This document shows, one piece after another, positions 27,022 to 40,800 of a stretch of 64,000 nt of DNA. The notes under the pieces were generated by a model that saw nothing but the letters and a program-made list of their open reading frames with translations, made no database searches and had not been told where the DNA came from. Source of the DNA: Macrotrachela quadricornifera (taxonomy: Eukaryota > Rotifera > Eurotatoria > Philodinida > Philodinidae); assembly GCA_022393335.1 (NCBI GenBank), contig JAJEKB010001475.1:421807-485806 (forward strand), given 5' to 3'. Numbering within the stretch: position 1 is the stretch's first letter; each line of letters starts with the position of its first letter. Made by a program: the position numbers and the translations under genes.

Positions 27022-27930
27022 TTTAAAAAGAGCATGCTTAAACTTAATAATTCAGATGTTCGAATGGCTTTTAATTTGTTGATATTTATGAAATATTTTT
27101 AAAAATGTATTTCTAGGGAAATATAGAGAAATTCGGCAAATGCAAACGAAAAAAAAACCTGTTTTTTAGGTAAAATATATCGAGAATCATTGAAAATGTT
27201 TGTGAAAGGTCTGACTATAGGTGAGTTTTTTATGCATTAGTCTTAACTCTAATTATATATATCAAGACCAATAATAAATACTTTCGAACTGTTCTGTGTG
27301 AATCAATTGTTTCGAAAGAAATATAAAAAAAATAACTGTTACTTTTAAGCCACATCTTGTATTATATTGTTTCTTTTTGATTTAGAAATTAAAACATGTA
27401 ACGCAGAATGTGGCTATTTGCTATGAAGTCATCTATTATTTAGACTTGAATAAGACATTAATTCTTTCGTTGTAGGTTCCTCCTGCAATAATTCAATATT
27501 TCGAAAAAAAAATTGTTCCTTAGAACTTTGACCTGAAACTTTGTACCCATCAAGGTTTTAATTAAATATAAAACTTGATCAAATTTTAGATATCACAATA
27601 TCAAGATATGAATTTTTTGACATATGTACTTTATACATAAAATATTGATAAAAGATATGGACATATTGAGACATTTATTTCCTATTTATGTGATATCTTA
27701 AATTGATAAAATTTTATATTTAATGACGATATTAATGTATACAAAGTTTTAGGTTAAAATTTTTGAAATACAATCTCTTTCGAAAACAAGATGTTTGCAG
27801 GAGAAATCTACTTAAAAAAGAAACAGTATAATCCTATAAATATAAGCAAAAAATAATGATATTCATTAGCACACTTTTGCCATTCGAATAAATTAAATAA
27901 AGCACATAGTAATTATGTTTGTATATATAC

Positions 27931-28134
27931 TTACGATTGTTCACTACTAGTATTTGAATCATGTTTATAAATATTTTCTGTAATTAATCTATTTCCATTT
28001 TCCATATATGTTCTTGTAATTCCATTAAATTTTTTATTATTCATCACTTTTAATTGATCTTTTTGTTGGTAAAAAAACGTTCCTTTAATATCATTCATAA
28101 TACAATATTGTTCTTTTTCATAATATTGTGACAA
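27931..28134 (-). CDS. orphan small exon with strong splice donor
   Basis: A 67-codon frame on the minus strand starting MSQYYEKEQYCIMNDIKG runs directly into a consensus donor (GTAAGT), which cuts the last codon before its stop. No continuation exon was found in the 900 bp down to PPTC7. It might be an alternative 5' exon of PPTC7 (non-mitochondrial isoform), a separate small gene or chance. No family is recognised. Confidence 0.3.
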   Translation of the reverse strand: MSQYYEKEQYCIMNDIKGTFFYQQKDQLKVMNNKKFNGITRTYMENGNRLITENIYKHDSNTSSEQS

Positions 28135-28382
28135 ATTTTTTATTCGATTGATATAGTAAATGTAAAATTTGACCTATTTTCGCCCTTGTCCTTTCTCTAT
28201 CTCTTCGGCTTTTTTTTTTCTTCTTCTTTCGATTACTTATAGAACTAATATCCATGCAATCAATCAAAATACATATATATCTATATGAACCTTTTGCGGT
28301 TGAACACACACACACACATATATAGATATGTAAAAGTTTACATCATCGATTTATAACAAAAGAAAAAAAAAAGAAAAAGAAC

Positions 28383-30680
28383 CTAAATTTTTTGACGCAA
28401 TAATACATCGGTATTTGTCCATCGAATCATATAGAAATTTTTCTTTCCTATAAAATAAAAAAATTAATTTTATTTTTTACATTGTTTAACAAAAAAGAAA
28501 AACTAAGCTTTTTCTTACCAACACGTAATACAGTAATCATATTTGGTAATATATGTACACCAAAAATGAGTATTGCATGAGGATTTGATAATTTTTTATG
28601 ATTAACATAAACACCACCATCATTAATTACTTTAAGTGCAACAGATTGATTTGAAAAACATTTTGCATACATACATACATCGAGTAAAGTTAATTCTAAT
28701 AAATAAAAACAAAAGAGAAAATATTAATTATTAATTTTGTATTTCTTACCTGGATTAATTGCCATTTGAATTGTTGGAACACTATTTGTTAGACCATCAA
28801 TTTCTTTTTCTGTTAAATTATGAAGTAAATCAATATTATGAGCAAACATTGCCTGAGTACTACGTATTGCTGATTCAAGTCCTTTTTCTAAAAGAAGAAA
28901 ATTTATTTTTTTTTTGTTATATAATAATAAACAAATATTAACCTCCATGAATTAATAATGTTATTTGTTTAGCTAATTTTATTTGTGCAGCATATTCATG
29001 AGGTTTTTCCTTCAATAAGATAAAAACAATGTTGTTTTTTTTGTATAATGAAATAATTTAATTTTTACTCTATGTATTTTCATAACTTGTTCAATTTCAT
29101 TAAATGGAAGAAATGTAAATATTTTTAAATATTCTTCAACTTTTGTATCTGGTGTATTTCGAAAATACTGAAAAAAAACAAAACATTTGAATCTTAAGTT
29201 AAGAAAAAAAAAAGAATGATTAACTTGATAACATTCATATGGTGTAGAAAGATTTTCATCAAGCCATAAAGCATTTCCAACACTTTTACCTAATTTTTCT
29301 CCACCTTCATTTGTTATTAATGGTACAGTAACACCTATTAGAATAATAAAATATTTTTTATTTATATAAGTATATATATAAATACCATAGCTATCTTCTT
29401 CAAAATTTGTCATACGTGAAATAAAATCATGACCAGTACGCATATTACCTATTTGATCAACACCACCAAGCTAAAATAATTTTGAAATGTGTGAAACCAG
29501 AGATGCAATGAATGTTGTATTTTAAAGCGAATTTAAGCTAAAAGATAACCTCTTTAGTTCCTCAGTTTATTTTGACTCATATAATCTTTAAGATAATTCG
29601 TTTAAGACTATAAGAATATGTAATAACAATTTTTATTTCTAATTCGACAAAACAGAAATATCTACAGTATGAATCTGCTAATAATTCAATTACTTGAAAA
29701 CGACAATTATATTGTTTAAATAAACAATACCAATCATAAGCTTGATAAAGTTGATAACTAAATTCATTATAACCTAATCCATCATGAGATGTTTCAAGAC
29801 GAGTTTTAATACTAAATTTATCAAAAATAAATAAAAACAAAAAACAAAATTTCTAACATACACTTTACGTGAAAGTAATGGATTCATTCGAAAATGTGGT
29901 CCATATGTTGAAACAAATGTAATTGTATTCATATTATCATAAAATGATAAATTATTTACAAACCTTTTATTTAAATTAATATTAAAATTAAAAAATAAAA
30001 TTACTTAGAAAAGAATATCTTACATTAAAGGTAATAATTTTTTTTGTTGATCTTTCCAAAAATATTTTTCATGATTTTGAAATATTAATTGTATTAAATT
30101 TTCAATATTTTCTGTATTAGATACAATATCTTCATTACTTAAATTTTGTTTACGTTCATGTAATCGTCCAGATGGATCACCAATTAATACTGTCGCACTG
30201 CCTAACTAAATTTAAAAGTCAATATAAATAACACACAAATATATATATATATTTACAAGTGCAATAGGTTGATGACCAGCTCGTTGCCAATGAAGTAAAC
30301 CAATTAAACCTATGAAAATCATAAAAAAAAATTTTATTTAAATTTGAACAAAATATTTTTTTTACCAACTAAATTTCCAATATGTAATGATTTAGCTGTT
30401 GGATCAAATCCACAATAAATTGTTTGTTTTTTTGATGTAACAAGTTTTCTAAGATTAGGGCTTATAAGAAAAAAAAATCAATCATCTATTTTATTTTTTT
30501 TTTGTTTCTTAATCAATATAAAATAAAAACATACTCAACTTCAGCTAAATTATCACAAAAAAGTCCACGTTCTTGTGCTTTAAATACATCATCAAAACTA
30601 GTTGATAAAGATCGTTTTGATATTAAATTACGAATAAAACAATAACGTACTAACGAATGTTTTATTAGAATATTTATCAT
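28383..30680 (-). CDS. YARS2: mitochondrial tyrosyl-tRNA synthetase (YARS2-like)
   Basis: About a dozen short exons on the minus strand. The first exons are 30680-30535, 30460-30366, 30309-30257, 30205-30024 and from 29963, and the last is near 28448-28383. The N-terminus is basic (MINILIKHSLVRYCFIRN), which fits mitochondrial import. Class I signatures are visible: IYCGFDPTAKSLHIGN with the HIGH-type HIGN, IGDPSGR, YQLYQAYDWYCLF, LGGVDQIGN, and KLGKSVGNALWLDE as the KMSKS-type loop. A C-terminal S4-like segment follows (DGGVYVNHKKLSNP, ITVLRVGKKNFYMIRW), as in YARS2. The enzyme charges mitochondrial tRNA-Tyr with tyrosine. No stop or frameshift was seen. The phase between the exons near 29880 and 29800 is my least certain join. 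Confidence 0.93.
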
Positions 30681-31235
30681 CTTGAAAATAAAACAAAAAA
30701 TCTATTATATATATACATTGAAATATTTAATAGACAAGATTATTATTCGAATGAATAAGAGTAATATTTTTTAATTCATTTTTCTTAGATTATGATTTTA
30801 TTAAGATAATTTTTCAAGTAAAAACAAAGAAAATTGATGTATTAATATAAGAACAGGTAAACTCGTATCAATAATCAGTAGATTTATCAATGATGATGTC
30901 ATTAAAGAAAAAGAAATTTGTACAATATATTATTTATTTAAGATTCATAGATTAAATTTTTTTTACTTTTAAATTTATTTTATATGATTATCTTTTCAGT
31001 ATGTATAATATCAATAACTTCCTCTATGTCAATTTTTGATTGGCTATTCATAGTGAAGTCCATAAGGAAAAAAGAATGGCACGTGCAATCCAATGACAGA
31101 AATACGTCATGAGACTAAAAGGAATCACGCACCCAGCAACGCGTCAGCCACGCAAACAATCGAGTCATTTTTATTCATAGATGAATTTCTATTGATTAAG
31201 AAAATAAAATTTTATTAATTGATTTAAAAAAAAAA
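30681..31235. promoter_or_regulatory. divergent promoter between YARS2 and the gene at 31236
   Basis: A 555-bp head-to-head interval. A GC-richer core at about 31040-31165 stands out from AT-rich surroundings. It contains ATTGG (31039-31043) and CCAAT (31090-31094) boxes in opposite orientations, an E-box CACGTG (31080-31085) and a CRE/ATF-like TACGTCA (31103-31109). There is no obvious TATA box at either side of the core. The arrangement fits a bidirectional housekeeping promoter; factor binding is inferred from motif identity only. Confidence 0.55.
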
Positions 31236-34200
31236 ATGCCTATTGAAATTGGTCTTTTATCTTCACAACAAGATTCATTTGAACATCATGAAGAATTAAG
31301 TAAACTATTAAATGAAACAGATGTAAAAATAAAAACAACATAAATAAATATTAAATAATGTTATTACATAATTTCTTATTCTATTTATCTTTCAAGGTAT
31401 TTTATGTTCCATTACGAAATGAATTTGGTGAACATGGTCTTAATACAAATCAAGATTTAAATGATTTAACAAAATGTTTTGATGAAGATATTTCAAATAA
31501 ACATTTAATTGTTGTAAATATAAATTTAACAAAAACAAAATATTTGTTTTATTTCTCTTATAAAACAATATTTATTTGTTTTTTTCCAGACATTTCGTGA
31601 TATTGGTTATTCATTATTTCTTGATTCTGTTGAAAGTATTCCCGATGAAGATGATCAATCAAAAGTAAAAAAGAGAAGAAAATAAATAAAAAAAGAAAAA
31701 CTAAATTTCTAATTTAGATTCGTGTTTCGGGAAAAATGATTGTTGATGGTATATGTATACAATTTTTTGGTTGTTTTGATCATGGTCATAAAACACAAAA
31801 ATATTCTGATAATCAAATACAACAAATAAATGGTGTTGGAAGAGTTGAATTAGATGAACAATATTATCGAGAATTATCATCAACACAAGTTTGTCTTTTC
31901 ATTTTTAATAAATAATTAAAATATTTTCATATATTTTTTCATTTAGATTACATTTGAAAGTAATATTAAAGAAGAGAAAGAAAAAAATCTTGTGCAGCCA
32001 GTTCTTACACATACAGTTCGTCATCAAACAACTAAACCAAAAAAACAATCTGAATCCCTATTATTAACAAATAAACCTAAAACACGTTCACGAACAATAA
32101 GTGAAAATATCGTATCTAAAACTCGTACAAGTGTTTCAACAAGTCCTCCACCACCAACACTACCATTACAATCATCTGTTACTTCATTTTCTCATTCACC
32201 TGTTTCGACTACACGACCACATATACATTCACCAAGTCATATGCCATATCCATTACGATCACCACGTATAAAACAACATCGTCCGACATCACCAGTTCAT
32301 TTTACTTATTCATCTACACCAAGAACTTCAGGTAGATTAAAAAAATATTTAATTATTTATCTTTTGAATTAAATTTTAAAAATTCTTAATGATAATGAAT
32401 GAAATAACATATCATTACAAATTTAGATTCATTTATTTTCTATATGAAACTATGAGAAATATTTTCAGTTCGTCATTTTATCTAAATTTTAAAGATCTGT
32501 CATTTAAATTGAAATTACATTCGAAGGTTCTTTAATATCTATAATTACGAATGTATCTCGGACTCAGTCACACTTAATTTTAATAAATTCAAAATGAATA
32601 AGTATCGATTTTCTAAATTTTCTCTTCTTGGAAATATTTGATAGTTTTTGTTATTATATTTTAATAGTCCTGTACTACTTACATTTGAAAGTAGAGATTG
32701 ACACTGTAAATTGTCTCTGTTTTTGTGAATGATACTTTTTGAGTACAAAAAAAAATCTTCATTCTGCTAATAAAATGTTGCTTCTAAAACAGAGTAACAG
32801 TTTTGAACAATTCAAAGCTCTTGATAATTTTTTGGGGTGAGAAGGATGAAAAATTTCCCAGACACTCAAACGCAGACCGTTTATGAGAAAAGTCAGGTAA
32901 ATAGCTGATTGCTAGAATTTGCCATACAGTTTTTGAGAGATAACTCAAAATTTTCGCAGACACGGCGTAAAATGTGGGAGGGGCTAGCCCACCCCATCCC
33001 TTCCCACACCGAAAGCCCTGCTTCTATCGCTCAAGTATAGACTATTGAACTACAAACAACGTGGGACAATTGACGTATAATCGTAAAAACTTTATGAAAA
33101 GATAAAATTTAGAAAATTGATAGGAAGTTAATTTGAGATTGGTCAGGTCCGGCCTATTCCTATCTACAATTTATTCAGTGAAATATATAAAGTAAACTAT
33201 TCAGAAGTGGAAAAAACCAATATATTATATTGTAGAGCTCTTTGAGGCGCATTGAATGGTATATAGTAAATCCTCTTTTTATAAGACTTTAAAGGAGCTA
33301 GAGTTAATTTACTTATAGACCAATAGATACCCATAACCACACTGGCGAGATAACCACAGATGCCACTCATATGAAGATGTGGGTGAAGCTATGTAATCGT
33401 CTATGAATAAATTGATTCAAGCTCCTTGAAAATCTTATGACAAGAGGACCTATTATATACAATTCGATACCTTTTGAAAAGCTCTACAACATGGTATATT
33501 TGGTTTTTCATCTCTGGATAGTTTACCTTATCTGACAAAGTTCTTTCAAGTAATATAATTCAGTTAATATTATGACATAAAAGTAGCATGTATTAAAATA
33601 TACATTGGCATATAACTAAATGAAAAAAATAGACAGATAGAAGAGCAATATTCCGAGATAATCAAGATTGAAAAGAAAATTTTCATTTGTCTAGTAGAGT
33701 TGATGCTATAATAATTGTTTTTCATGCAAGTTATAGAGAGAAAAAACGGATTTTAGAATCGACTAGAATTTAGGGAAAATCATTAGTATAAGAATGGATT
33801 TCACTTTAAAATTGCAGTTAAAGAAGAAAAGCCAGACTCATGATATGATTATCTTATTGAATTCTGGCCGTTTTCGATAGATTTCGATGAATTCATCGAT
33901 TATAACCAATTACTAGATTTCAATAGCATCCGCATTTTCTTTCTTATTTTAGGTTGTCTGATCTATTAGTATTGTGTCATTGCCATGCAAAAACAATTGA
34001 AAATTTTTAACCATTAAAATAGTCTTTTATTAGAGTTACGTCCACATTGGCCTATATATGTTAGTCATTCAAGTCGCTTTTGCCAGTTCTATCAGCTGAT
34101 TCAGCTCTGTTTGCAAGATTAATCTTTTAATATAGATGGCGTTAAAAAAAAGAAAAATTTCATTGGTCGAAAACATTGACATCTAATTGATTCAGGACTA

Positions 34201-35230
34201 AAAATCGATACTTTTTTTCTCACGATTGACTATAATACTAGTAAAAATATTTTGACCTCACAACTATTGCAGTTAAAAACATAGTAGCAGTTGTTACCAC
34301 CACTAAACCACAAATTACGATGAGTATTAGTAAAACCGCAATTAAACAGTGGTATTATTAAAAATGACGATATAGATTGAATACATCTTATACAATAAAA
34401 CCAAAAATACTCGATTTTATCTTTCAAATATCCTTAGTTGTTGCTTATTTGAATTTCAAATTTCTTATTTTCTTTTAGAAGTTCAATCATCTTTCATTTC
34501 AACAGTTCCATCCACTTACAATGAATATTCTCAAATAAATTCTATAACACCATCTAATGAATCATCACCTCAAACACATCGTATACAAATTCTTTCTCAT
34601 TCTCCTCATTTATCTTCATCTACAATTGGTCAAACAACAATGCCAATACAAATTCCATCAACGTCAAATACTGGTCTTCCTACAACATCATTACCACAAT
34701 TAACTAATTTTTTTCCATTCACACAATCTCATTCATTACCAACTTATTTTGTTCCGTCACCAAATATAGCATATATAACAACAGCTGTACCACCAACAAA
34801 TCCATCTGGTACACCATTAGAATTTTCACCATTAACTGGTCATACAAGTATGATATTAATTACCAGTCCAAATCAACCTCAATCACAACCATTACATATA
34901 TTAGCACCTATTGATCATCGTTCAATACACTTTGCACATTATACACAAACAAATTTATTTCAAGCACCACCCCCACCACCTCATCCTCCATCAATACCAT
35001 CACGTACATGCAATATTCTTCAATCAACACCAACAAATGAATCAATGTCTATTTTACAAAATAAACGACCGGAAAATGAAGATAAACAAATTCAACCACA
35101 AATAGAAACAACTAAACAATTTTCAGAACAATTACCATTTAAAAAACGTCGTTATACTGGTCAACAAATACGAATGGCTACTGTTCATGATGATGATGAT
35201 GAAGTATCTGATGAATCTGTTAAAAAGTAA
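31236..35230 (+). CDS. unknown protein, Ser/Pro/Thr-rich C-terminal half, six exons
   Basis: The start MPIEIGLLSSQQDSFEHHEE at 31236 is followed by exons near 31398-31516, 31591-31664, 31718-31888, 31947-32330 and a last exon from about 34480 to the stop at 35230. The N-terminal half is compact and looks folded (VFYVPLRNEFGEHGLN, TFRDIGYSLFLDSVES, IRVSGKMIVDGICIQFFG). The rest is low-complexity Ser/Thr/Pro/Gln-rich with a polyproline run. It ends in a basic patch and acidic tail (PFKKRRYTGQQIRM, then HDDDDEVSDESVKK), suggesting a nuclear regulator with a KKRR-type localisation signal. I do not recognise the family. The 2.1-kb last intron is exceptional here and hosts a foldback MITE; if that intron is not removed, the frame would end at 32372. 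Confidence 0.6.
33191..33538. mobile_element. foldback MITE with about 110-bp terminal inverted repeats, intronic
   Basis: The left arm (33191-33299) and right arm (33421-33538) are imperfect inverted copies, roughly three quarters identical by eye. AGTAAACTATTCAGAAGTGG on the left matches GGTAAACTATCCAGAGATG on the complement of the right. Both then carry TTGTAGAGCT, a TATATA block, CCTCTT and AAGGAGC in the same order. A 120-bp spacer separates them. There is no ORF inside. This is the structure of a non-autonomous DNA element. The target-site duplication and family were not determined. Confidence 0.7.
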
Positions 35231-36490
35231 TCATTTTTCTGTCTAAATATTTTTTTTTTGTTACTGTATATAGTGTGTGTATTTTCTAAGTCATTTTATT
35301 TCTTTCTTTTCGAGTGGGTCTTTATTTTTCTTTCTTTCGTTCTTTCGTTTTTTTTTATCAAAAGCAATCAATATTTTATTTTTATGTACATATACATATA
35401 TATATCTATATTTATATATATTTGTTTTGACAAATGTCTGATGCTATGAGCTGTGCTTCTATCAAGAAGGAGTAATTGTGAGACCGGTGTATACAATAAA
35501 CAAGAAAATAATAATCTCTTGTTGTTTATTTTTATTTTTATTTTTGTTTTTTAGATTATGAATATAGGTTTATTGGGAAAGAAATAATTAAAAAAATTAA
35601 AACAAAAAAAAATTTGATTTTTAAATATAAAGTCATGATTATCTTCGAAGAAGTTATGTTTCAAATTTTGCATTGAAATGTTGCATAGAAATAGGCTTCA
35701 ATCAGAATAATTTTTTATAAAAATTTCAAACTTTTTACATAGAATGCTCGAAAAGTTTTCGAAATACTTTTGTTTTTATTAAATAAATGGTAAGTTCTAA
35801 AATTCAGTTGCATTAAATGTTCAAGATATTGATTATAAGAAATCTCACTTAAACAAAGTTTCATGATTACAGCTTGATTTTATGATTTAGAAAAGAAATC
35901 ATTGGTGATGAGGATCACATTCGACAGGTGAGTAACAGTGATTAGTAAAGAACGAAAATAGATAGTATGATGATAAATTAGTAAGTAAAAATTTGTATAC
36001 GAAAAATCTGAGAATAGGCAATTCTTAGTAAGAATGAACGTGTGTTTACATAAGAAAAAGAATAATGGTTAGATGTATGTGCTTATTTTATTAATCTTAT
36101 CAACTATCTATTTTTGCTCATTCTCAACGATTGTTATTCATACGTCAAATTTTATCCTGATCATCAATCAGATAATAATTCTTATTTCAAATCGATGAAA
36201 CTTCATATCATATGATATTTCGTGTATGCAATATTTTGAACATTTACTGCAATTGGATTTTAATACTTACCATTTATTTAATAAAAACTAAGGTATTGCA
36301 GAGATTTTTCGAGCCGATATCATGTGCATACTTCCGACCTAAAAGCAATTTAGCAGTCGGAGAATTCTTTTATGAAATAATTTTATAATCTATAGTTTTA
36401 TTTTGGATAAAATTTGTATGCTTTTTTTTCGAACATTTTATTATAAAAAATATTTCAGATATTGTTATAAACATATATATTTCAAGGAGA
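35231..36490. other. intergenic, no gene seen
   Basis: AT-rich spacer with T/C tracts after the upstream stop (polyadenylation signal AATAAA near 35497) and a plain AT-rich stretch before GTF2H3. No RNA gene or repeat family is supported. Confidence 0.5.
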
Positions 36491-37644
36491 ATGTCTTCAT
36501 CAACAAAACATCTTGTTGTTATAATTGATCTTAATCCATTTTATTGGTCTGATAAAGTTTCATCAACTACAACATTAAATTTTAAACAATATCTTAATAT
36601 AATAATTCAATTTTGTAATGCTTATATTGCATTTGATATAAATCATCGTTTAACAATAATTGGTTGTTCAAATAATGAAACATGTTTTCTTTATCCTGAT
36701 TCAACAAATGAATCATTAATTATTCCAACAGTAACAAAAACAAATATGTTTGAACAATTATTTGTTGTTGATCGTGTTGTAGAAAATAATCTTAAAGATT
36801 TTTTACAAAATTCTTCATCTATAAATGCATTATCTGGTACATTAATAACAATGGCATTAACACAAGCACTTTGTTATATAAATCGTCTTATACGTGATAC
36901 AATAACTGGAGAAAAAAATTCATTTAGAATATTAATTATTCAAACAACAAATGATACATCAAAACAATATATGAATTTTATGAATGCAGTTTTTACATCA
37001 GAAAAAACTAATGTACCTATTGATGGATGCATACTTAATAATGATTCTAGTCTTTTACAGCAAGCATGTAAGTTGATCATAAATTCATACATTTTTTTTT
37101 GTCGAATGTATTTACGAAAATTTATAATTTAGTTATCTGATAGATTTTCAAAGAGGCTCATAGATATGAGGAAAAATTTTTAGTAAGATTTATCTCGAGA
37201 ACGAAAACAAACAGAAACCTATGATTTTCATTTTTGAAAAGTTTTTTCATGGATGTTTTTGAACTAATATTTGACATCAATTGAGATTTATTTGAAAAAA
37301 TTCATTAAGAAATTTTTCTTTTAATAGGTGATTTAACATCAGGTATATATTTACGTGTACCAGATCCAAATGGTTTATTACAATATTTACTTTGGCTTTA
37401 TTTAACTGACAAAGAAGTTCGAAAAATGCTTGCATTACCAACAAAAGTTGCTGTTGATTATCGTCCAGCATGTTTTTGTCATCATAAATTAATTGATACA
37501 GGTTATGTTTGTTCCGTATGTTTATCTATTTATTGTGATAATACATCAACATGTTCAACATGTCGGTCAGCTTTTGATACAAATAATATGCCTATTTCAA
37601 CATCGAATGGTACAAGTGATTTATCTAGACGACAAATTCGATAA
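36491..37644 (+). CDS. GTF2H3: TFIIH subunit p34 / Tfb4 (GTF2H3)
   Basis: Two exons, 36491-37067 and 37328-37644, join in phase to 297 residues, close to the family's usual size of about 300. The N-terminal von Willebrand A-like domain starts with [13 protein letters not shown] and continues through NHRLTIIGC and [10 protein letters not shown]. The join reads [16 protein letters not shown], as in Tfb4. A C-terminal zinc finger has paired cysteines ([20 protein letters not shown], then [10 protein letters not shown]). GTF2H3 is a core TFIIH subunit that partners p44 (GTF2H2), acting in RNA polymerase II initiation and nucleotide excision repair. It sits 255 bp upstream of VPS52 in the same orientation. 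If the intron is retained, translation would stop just inside it, losing the zinc finger. Confidence 0.95.
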
Positions 37645-37899
37645 AACATTTTTTTTTATATTAAAAAAGGAAAAAATATTATTTTTTGTATATATAATTG
37701 GAATAAAAGAAAAAAAGGAAAGAAATTATTCAAGATATTAGATTTTAGAGATCATTAATAAGAAGACAATAACTTGTTGTGAAGACCGTAAATTTCGAAA
37801 TTCTACCAAAGTATAAAACATTACAACTTTCAAATATCTAAACTTTTGTTTTCTTTTAATTAAAATTTTTAAATTTCAGATAAATAAGATTATTTAATT

Positions 37900-40800
37900 A
37901 TGACCACCGAAGGACCATTTCCAACAGATAATACAGGTTTAGGTGATTTAGAAAGTGAACAACTTTATCTTGAAGTAAATATTTTTTAAATATATTTCTT
38001 AATATTAATTTTTATATAATATTATTAGGCTGCAAATATTTTACAAAAACTTCAATTAGATAAACCAGCTGATGAAGAATGGTCTTTAGATGATATGGAA
38101 GGTATTAATAGATAATATTAATTTCTAATATATTTATTCTCTTATTTAGCTCATATTGAAGAAAATTTACAAGATCAATTTGTTCAAGAAGCACTTACAC
38201 AAGTAAATATTCTTCAAAAAAAGAAGAAAAAAAGCGAATATATGAATATTTCTAGGATATTGATCTAGCTCAATATTCTGAACAAATACAGGAAAAATTA
38301 CAAGTGCATGAAAAAGCTTTTGTACAAGATTGTATGTACACTTAATTCTAAGATTTAATCCCATTATATAATCATAAGAAAGATTCACTCTCCTCCATAT
38401 AAGGAATATACCAAACTTGAATGGCTCGAGCTTGATCAAGGCTGAGTCTATGTCTACTTCAGACTAGAGTTTTTGACCTCTTTCAAAATTGTAAAGTGGA
38501 ACTACAGATTTAACAAAAAGATTTTTTTTAAGTTATTGGTGAAGCAAATAATATCGCAAATCTTCATATGCAAATATCATCATGTGATAAAATTCTTGAA
38601 GTAAAAAATATTTCTTTAAATAAAATCTTAAAATTTTATATATATACTTTTTTAGTCAATGGATCATATGTTAAAAAATTTTCAAAATAATTTAGCTAAT
38701 ATAAGTAATGAAATTCGTCATTTACAACAATATTCAGCTGAATTAAATATAAAGAAAAAAAATCGAGAACTTGTACGTGGTCAATTAAGTCAAGTTGTTG
38801 ATGAAATGGTTGTACCACAATCAATGATACAGTATAAATATGAAAAGCAAACGAGATAATCTTTTAATTAAGTATTTTTTTATAGAATTATTATGGATGT
38901 ACCAGTAACAGAACGACAATTTCTTGAACAACTTCATGAATTAAGTCATAAAATAAAATTTGTTAAAGAACAATCATTTCATGATGCTATTGCTTGTCAA
39001 GATGTACAAGAAGTTTTAGAAAAATTACGTATAAAAGTAAAAATTTTGTTAGACAAAAGAAAAACAAACTTTTTATTTTTTATTTTTTATGTTAATAGAC
39101 AATTAGTAAAATTCGTGAATTTATATTACAAAAAATTTATCAATTTCGTAAAGCAATGACAAATTATGAAATACCACAAAATATTTTATTAAGAAATAGA
39201 TTTTTTTATGAATTTTTATTAACAAATGATAGACAAATAGCTGATGAAATTCGACGAGAATATATTGATACATTAAGCAAAGTTTATTTTTCATATTTTA
39301 AAGAGTATTCAGCTAAACTTATTAAACTTCAAGTAAGTTAAATTATCATATGAATATTAAAATAAATCTTCCTTTTTTTCTTCTCTAGTTAGAGGAAAAA
39401 CCAGATAAAGATGATGTACTTGGTTCAGATAATCGTCCTCGATCAAATATTTCATTTTTTTCTGCTAGTGCTCGTGTAAGTTAAACTTTTTTTTTTGTAT
39501 TAATTTAATCTTTATCTGCTTTTCCTTGTTTATTTAATAAAGCCAAATATAAAACATCGTGCTACTGTCTTTAGTTTGGGTAATCGTGATTGTGTACTTA
39601 AACAAGAATTAGAAGCACCAATAATTGTTCCACATACTCAACAAAAAACTGAAACAAAAGTAAGAAAAAATAACAAACAAAAATATTTGTGATTTTTTTT
39701 AATATTTTAGTATCCATATGAATATTTATTTCGTAGTGAACAATATGCCTTATTAGATAATTGTTGTCGTGAATATTTATTTTTATGTGATTTTTTTATG
39801 TTACAAAATCGAACAGCACCAGAATTTTTTATGGAAATATTTGATAAAACATTTAAATTAATACAAAAAAATGTTGAAACTTATATATCGGATTCATATG
39901 ATCCAATAGCTATTTTACTTTGTATGCATTTAATTTATCGTTATCAAGTTATAGCTAATAAACGTAATGTATCAATTTTAAATAGGTAAATTATATATAT
40001 ATATTTTAAAATTAGATATAATATACATATTTTTTTTTCTAGATTCCATGCAATGTTAATACAATTGTTTGAATCTCGTTTTGAAATTATTATGAAACTT
40101 AATATTGATAGTGTACAACGTGTTGAACCACATAAATTTTCATCTATTGAACTTAATCCACATTTTGTAAGAAAAAAAATTTTTGATGTTTGTTTATATT
40201 TTTTATTTATTGAAAAAAAACAAATTTTTAGATTGTACGACGTTATGCAGAATTTTCTGGAGCTGTTACAAGATTAAATGAAGAATTTTCAAATGAAAAA
40301 ATTTCAACATTAATGACACGTTTACAAGCTGAAATACGTAATCTTATACTTCGAATGGCTAATGAATTTCCACAAAGAAAAGAACAATTAATTTTTATTA
40401 TTAATAATTATGATTTATTATTATCTGTTTTAACAGTAAGAAATATTCTTTATGATCGATATCATGTAGAGATGTCCATCGCGGCTGAAAATCTGTCACT
40501 ACCGCGATGGTTTTTTTTACTTAGCTAAAGATCGAAAATCCACTAAATTTAGTTCATCAACTAATGAATAATAAAAAAATTTCTTTGAAATTTTCTATTA
40601 ATGATTTTGTTTTCAAAGGCATATACCAATGAAGATTCACCCGAATGTGATGCAGTAAAAACATTACTTCATGAAAGAATTGATGAATATGTTAAAGAAG
40701 TTTTAATACCATATTTTTCTCCACTTATATCATTTGTACGTGATAGTGATCAATTTTTATCCGATGGTAATACAAAACAAATAGAAAGTAAAAAAATTCT

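Noticed and set aside
28118..28315. Minus-strand Lys/Arg-rich frame
   Set aside because: Comes from A/T and CA simple sequence between YARS2 and the orphan exon; no support.
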